Below, one piece after another: positions 62,214-64,000 of a stretch of DNA of 64,000 nucleotides. The stretch is from assembly GCF_000414115.1 (NCBI RefSeq), contig NZ_AOPZ01000078.1, positions 56,977-120,976 on the forward strand, read 5' to 3'. Under the pieces are notes generated by a model. That model ran no database searches, was not told the DNA's origin, and saw only the letters and a program-made list of their open reading frames with translations. Made by a program: the position numbers and the translations under genes. How positions within the stretch are numbered: position 1 is the stretch's first letter; each line of letters starts with the position of its first letter. The DNA is from Streptomyces aurantiacus JA 4570. GTDB taxonomy: Bacteria; Actinomycetota; Actinomycetes; Streptomycetales; Streptomycetaceae.

Positions 62214-63509
62214 GTGAGTAGGCGCCATCTGCTGGCCGGACCGGTCGGGGCGGCGGCAGCCATGGCCGCCTTGGGCCCGTCGGCCGGGCCGGGCCGCTCC
62301 GGCGCCGCGGGTGAGGCGCGGGTCGTCGTGGACGGGCGGCCGGACTGGGGCGAAGTGCGGGCGCAGTTCCGGATGGAGCCCGGCTGGGTGAACTTGGCGA
62401 TGTTCTATCTGGCGTCGCATCCACGTGTGGTGCGTGAGGCAGTGGATCACCTGTGCCGGCAGATCGACGCCAACCCGCTGTCGGTCGCCGAGGGGCTGTC
62501 CCTGGCCGATGGCCCGACCGGCTGGCCGCGGGTCCGGGCCGCTCTGGCCGACTACCTCGGGGCGCGGCCCGAGCAGCTCGCGATGACCGCCAGCACCACC
62601 GTCGGTCTCGGGGTGGTCTACAACGGGGTGCGTACCCGGCCGGGCCAGGAGTTCGTCCTGAGCGACAACGATCACTTCACTCACGTGGAGGCGGCCCGGC
62701 TCGCGGCGGACAAGCACGGTGCCGGGGTGCGGGTGTGCTCGTGGTTCCACGACCCCGCGCAGGCCACCGCCGAGGAGATCACGCGGGCGATCCGGAATCA
62801 GATTCGTCCCCACACCAGGGTGCTGGGCGTCACCTGGGTGCAGTCCAGCACGGGAGTCCGGATGCCGGTGCGGCGGATCGCCGAGGTGGTGCGGCAGGCG
62901 AATCAGGGCCGCAGGGAAGCCGACCGCTGTCTGCTGGTGGTGGACGGCGTGCACGGCCTGGCCGCCGTCGACCAGGACGGGGCGCGCCTGGGAGCGGACA
63001 TCCTGGTCGCCGGAACGCACAAGTGGCTGTTCGGGCCCCGCGGCACCGGGCTGGTGTGGGTCTCTCCCCAGGCACTCGATCACGTGCGGCCGACGTTCGC
63101 CGCCTTCGTGCGCGGCGGCGGAGCGTCACCCTTGTCCCCGGGCGGCTTCCTGGCCTTCGAGCACGCCTTCGCTCTCCCGGTGTCCGTCGCCTTCCACCAG
63201 TCGCTCGGCCGGGCCCGTGTTGCCGACCGCATCACGGAACTGTCCACCCGGGTCAAACAAGGTCTGGCCCGCACCCCGGGCGTGACGCTGCGTACTCCCC
63301 CGGCACCCGAGCTGTCCGCGGGCATCACCTGCTTCAGCGTGCGCGGCCACAGCAACGAGGAGGTGGTGGCCCGCGCCGCGGAGCGAAAGGTCCGGCTGTC
63401 CCACGCGTCCAACCCGAGCCGACCCTTCCCGCGCATCGGCACGGGCATCATGAACACACCCGACGACGTCGACACCGCACTGACCGCGATCGCCGACATC
63501 GCACGCTGA
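62214..63509 (+). CDS. Isopenicillin-N-epimerase-like class V PLP enzyme, Tat-type signal
   Basis: The ~431-residue protein starts 'VSRRHLLAGPVGAAAAMAALG', with a twin-arginine motif and hydrophobic stretch; GTG 62214 is 8 nt from GGGAG, and 62211 is an alternative. The catalytic core is that of class V aminotransferases of the isopenicillin-N-epimerase group: 'WVNLAMFYLASHPRVV', 'TASTTVGLGVVYNGV', 'VTWVQSSTGVRMPVRRIAEV', 'VVDGVHGLAAVDQDG' and 'ADILVAGTHKWLFGPRGTGLVWV' with the PLP-binding Lys. Family members often act as epimerases or as exported PLP proteins. No beta-lactam genes are nearby. Confidence 0.88.
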   Translation: MSRRHLLAGPVGAAAAMAALGPSAGPGRSGAAGEARVVVDGRPDWGEVRAQFRMEPGWVNLAMFYLASHPRVVREAVDHLCRQIDANPLSVAEGLSLADGPTGWPRVRAALADYLGARPEQLAMTASTTVGLGVVYNGVRTRPGQEFVLSDNDHFTHVEAARLAADKHGAGVRVCSWFHDPAQATAEEITRAIRNQIRPHTRVLGVTWVQSSTGVRMPVRRIAEVVRQANQGRREADRCLLVVDGVHGLAAVDQDGARLGADILVAGTHKWLFGPRGTGLVWVSPQALDHVRPTFAAFVRGGGASPLSPGGFLAFEHAFALPVSVAFHQSLGRARVADRITELSTRVKQGLARTPGVTLRTPPAPELSAGITCFSVRGHSNEEVVARAAERKVRLSHASNPSRPFPRIGTGIMNTPDDVDTALTAIADIAR

Positions 63510-64000
63510 GAGCCCGTATGTGGTCAACCTCGCTCCGTGCGAGGCCGGACGAGCGGCCCAGTTGTGGAGTCCGGAGACTGTATCCGGCCACGAGGATCTG
63601 ATCCGCAACGCCGCAGGCGGGAGGCAATCGACGCGGATGTGGGGTTGGATCTCCCGCGAGACCCCGCCGACGCCGTCCGCGTCGCCACTTCGTTCTGGAG
63701 CTCCGTGAACCGCCGCGCGACGTCGTCCTGCTCCACCGCCAGGCCGATCTCGACCGACTCGCCCGCAGCCGCCGCATCGACTGGACGGCCGTCCGCGCGA
63801 CACCCGAGGCTCACCGCTCACCGCCGGCCGCCCTCCCGACGAAGACGTCGGCCGCGCGGTGACGGCGACGACGAACGCGAGCGCGGCACACGCTCGGTCG
63901 TTGCGCTGCCCTGTCGGCCCGAGCCGTCTTCGACGCCACAAGCCGCTTCCACGCCCCCTCGATCTGGTGGGGTGCGGGCGCGGTGGTCCCATCCTCCATC
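63510..64000. other. Unannotated window end
   Basis: These 491 bases hold no gene I can support. Short frames reach the window edge on the minus strand (63811-63999), but their composition looks like frame noise and none has a ribosome binding site or recognisable motif. Part of a gene continuing beyond the edge cannot be excluded. Confidence 0.4.

Noticed and set aside
62214..63509. Part of a beta-lactam cluster
   Set aside because: Similarity to isopenicillin N epimerase is to the wide class V PLP family; no ACV synthetase or IPN synthase lies nearby, and the protein has a Tat-like signal.

Overview
The window is high-GC actinobacterial DNA and almost certainly comes from a Streptomyces chromosome. 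Third codon positions are strongly GC-biased, GTG and TTG starts are frequent, and it carries hallmark Streptomyces genes: a rodlin, a 2-methylisoborneol-type terpene operon with an encapsulin-family shell gene, a Fur/KatG pair and GlxA-type AraC regulators. Gene content and arrangement look like an accessory-rich chromosomal arm. I saw no rRNA, tRNA, CRISPR array or insertion sequence.

Layout. 0-7.9 kb: truncated winged-helix protein, NodU-type carbamoyltransferase, a three-gene molybdenum hydroxylase operon and a secreted beta-propeller. 8.0-16.9 kb: an unassigned natural-product locus with a cupin, an acyltransferase/aminotransferase fusion broken by a 14-bp tandem duplication, a nucleotide-sugar-type epimerase, an adenylation-carrier-thioesterase protein and two near-identical ATP-grasp ligases. 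17.2-21.7 kb: Fur regulator, KatG, EF-hand protein and GH5 endoglucanase. 21.9-28.9 kb: a compact siphovirus-type tail module (completion protein, tube, frameshifted assembly chaperone, coiled-coil protein, tape measure, Dit, tip and hub proteins) with no head, packaging, integration or lysis genes. 29-48.3 kb: mostly housekeeping and stress genes, including an AAC(3)-like acetyltransferase, glutaminase, RidA/HxlR, epoxide hydrolase, NAD synthetase, a rodlin, PPK2, MgtC and a SigJ-type sigma operon.

48.3-51.8 kb (minus strand): a cyclic-nucleotide-binding family 2B encapsulin shell, a 2-methylisoborneol synthase-like cyclase whose aspartate-rich motif is atypical, and GPP C-methyltransferase. 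52.2-60.1 kb: a radical SAM protein with a cysteine-free SPASM-like tail, divergent from an 11-codon gene encoding MMYPPPTTGGN. That mini-gene has a near-perfect ribosome binding site and is followed by a 14-bp hairpin and two ABC exporters, then a convergent LAL/LuxR regulator whose upstream region carries four 22-bp tandem repeats. I read this as a candidate minimal RiPP-like system; a ribosome-stalling leader-peptide attenuator for the exporters is the main alternative. The last 4 kb holds a GlxA regulator, a ChrR-type cupin and an isopenicillin-N-epimerase-like PLP protein.

The items most worth following up are the mini-peptide/radical SAM/ABC locus, the orphan tail module with its textbook -1 frameshift signal, and the 14-bp duplication that breaks the acyltransferase-aminotransferase gene.
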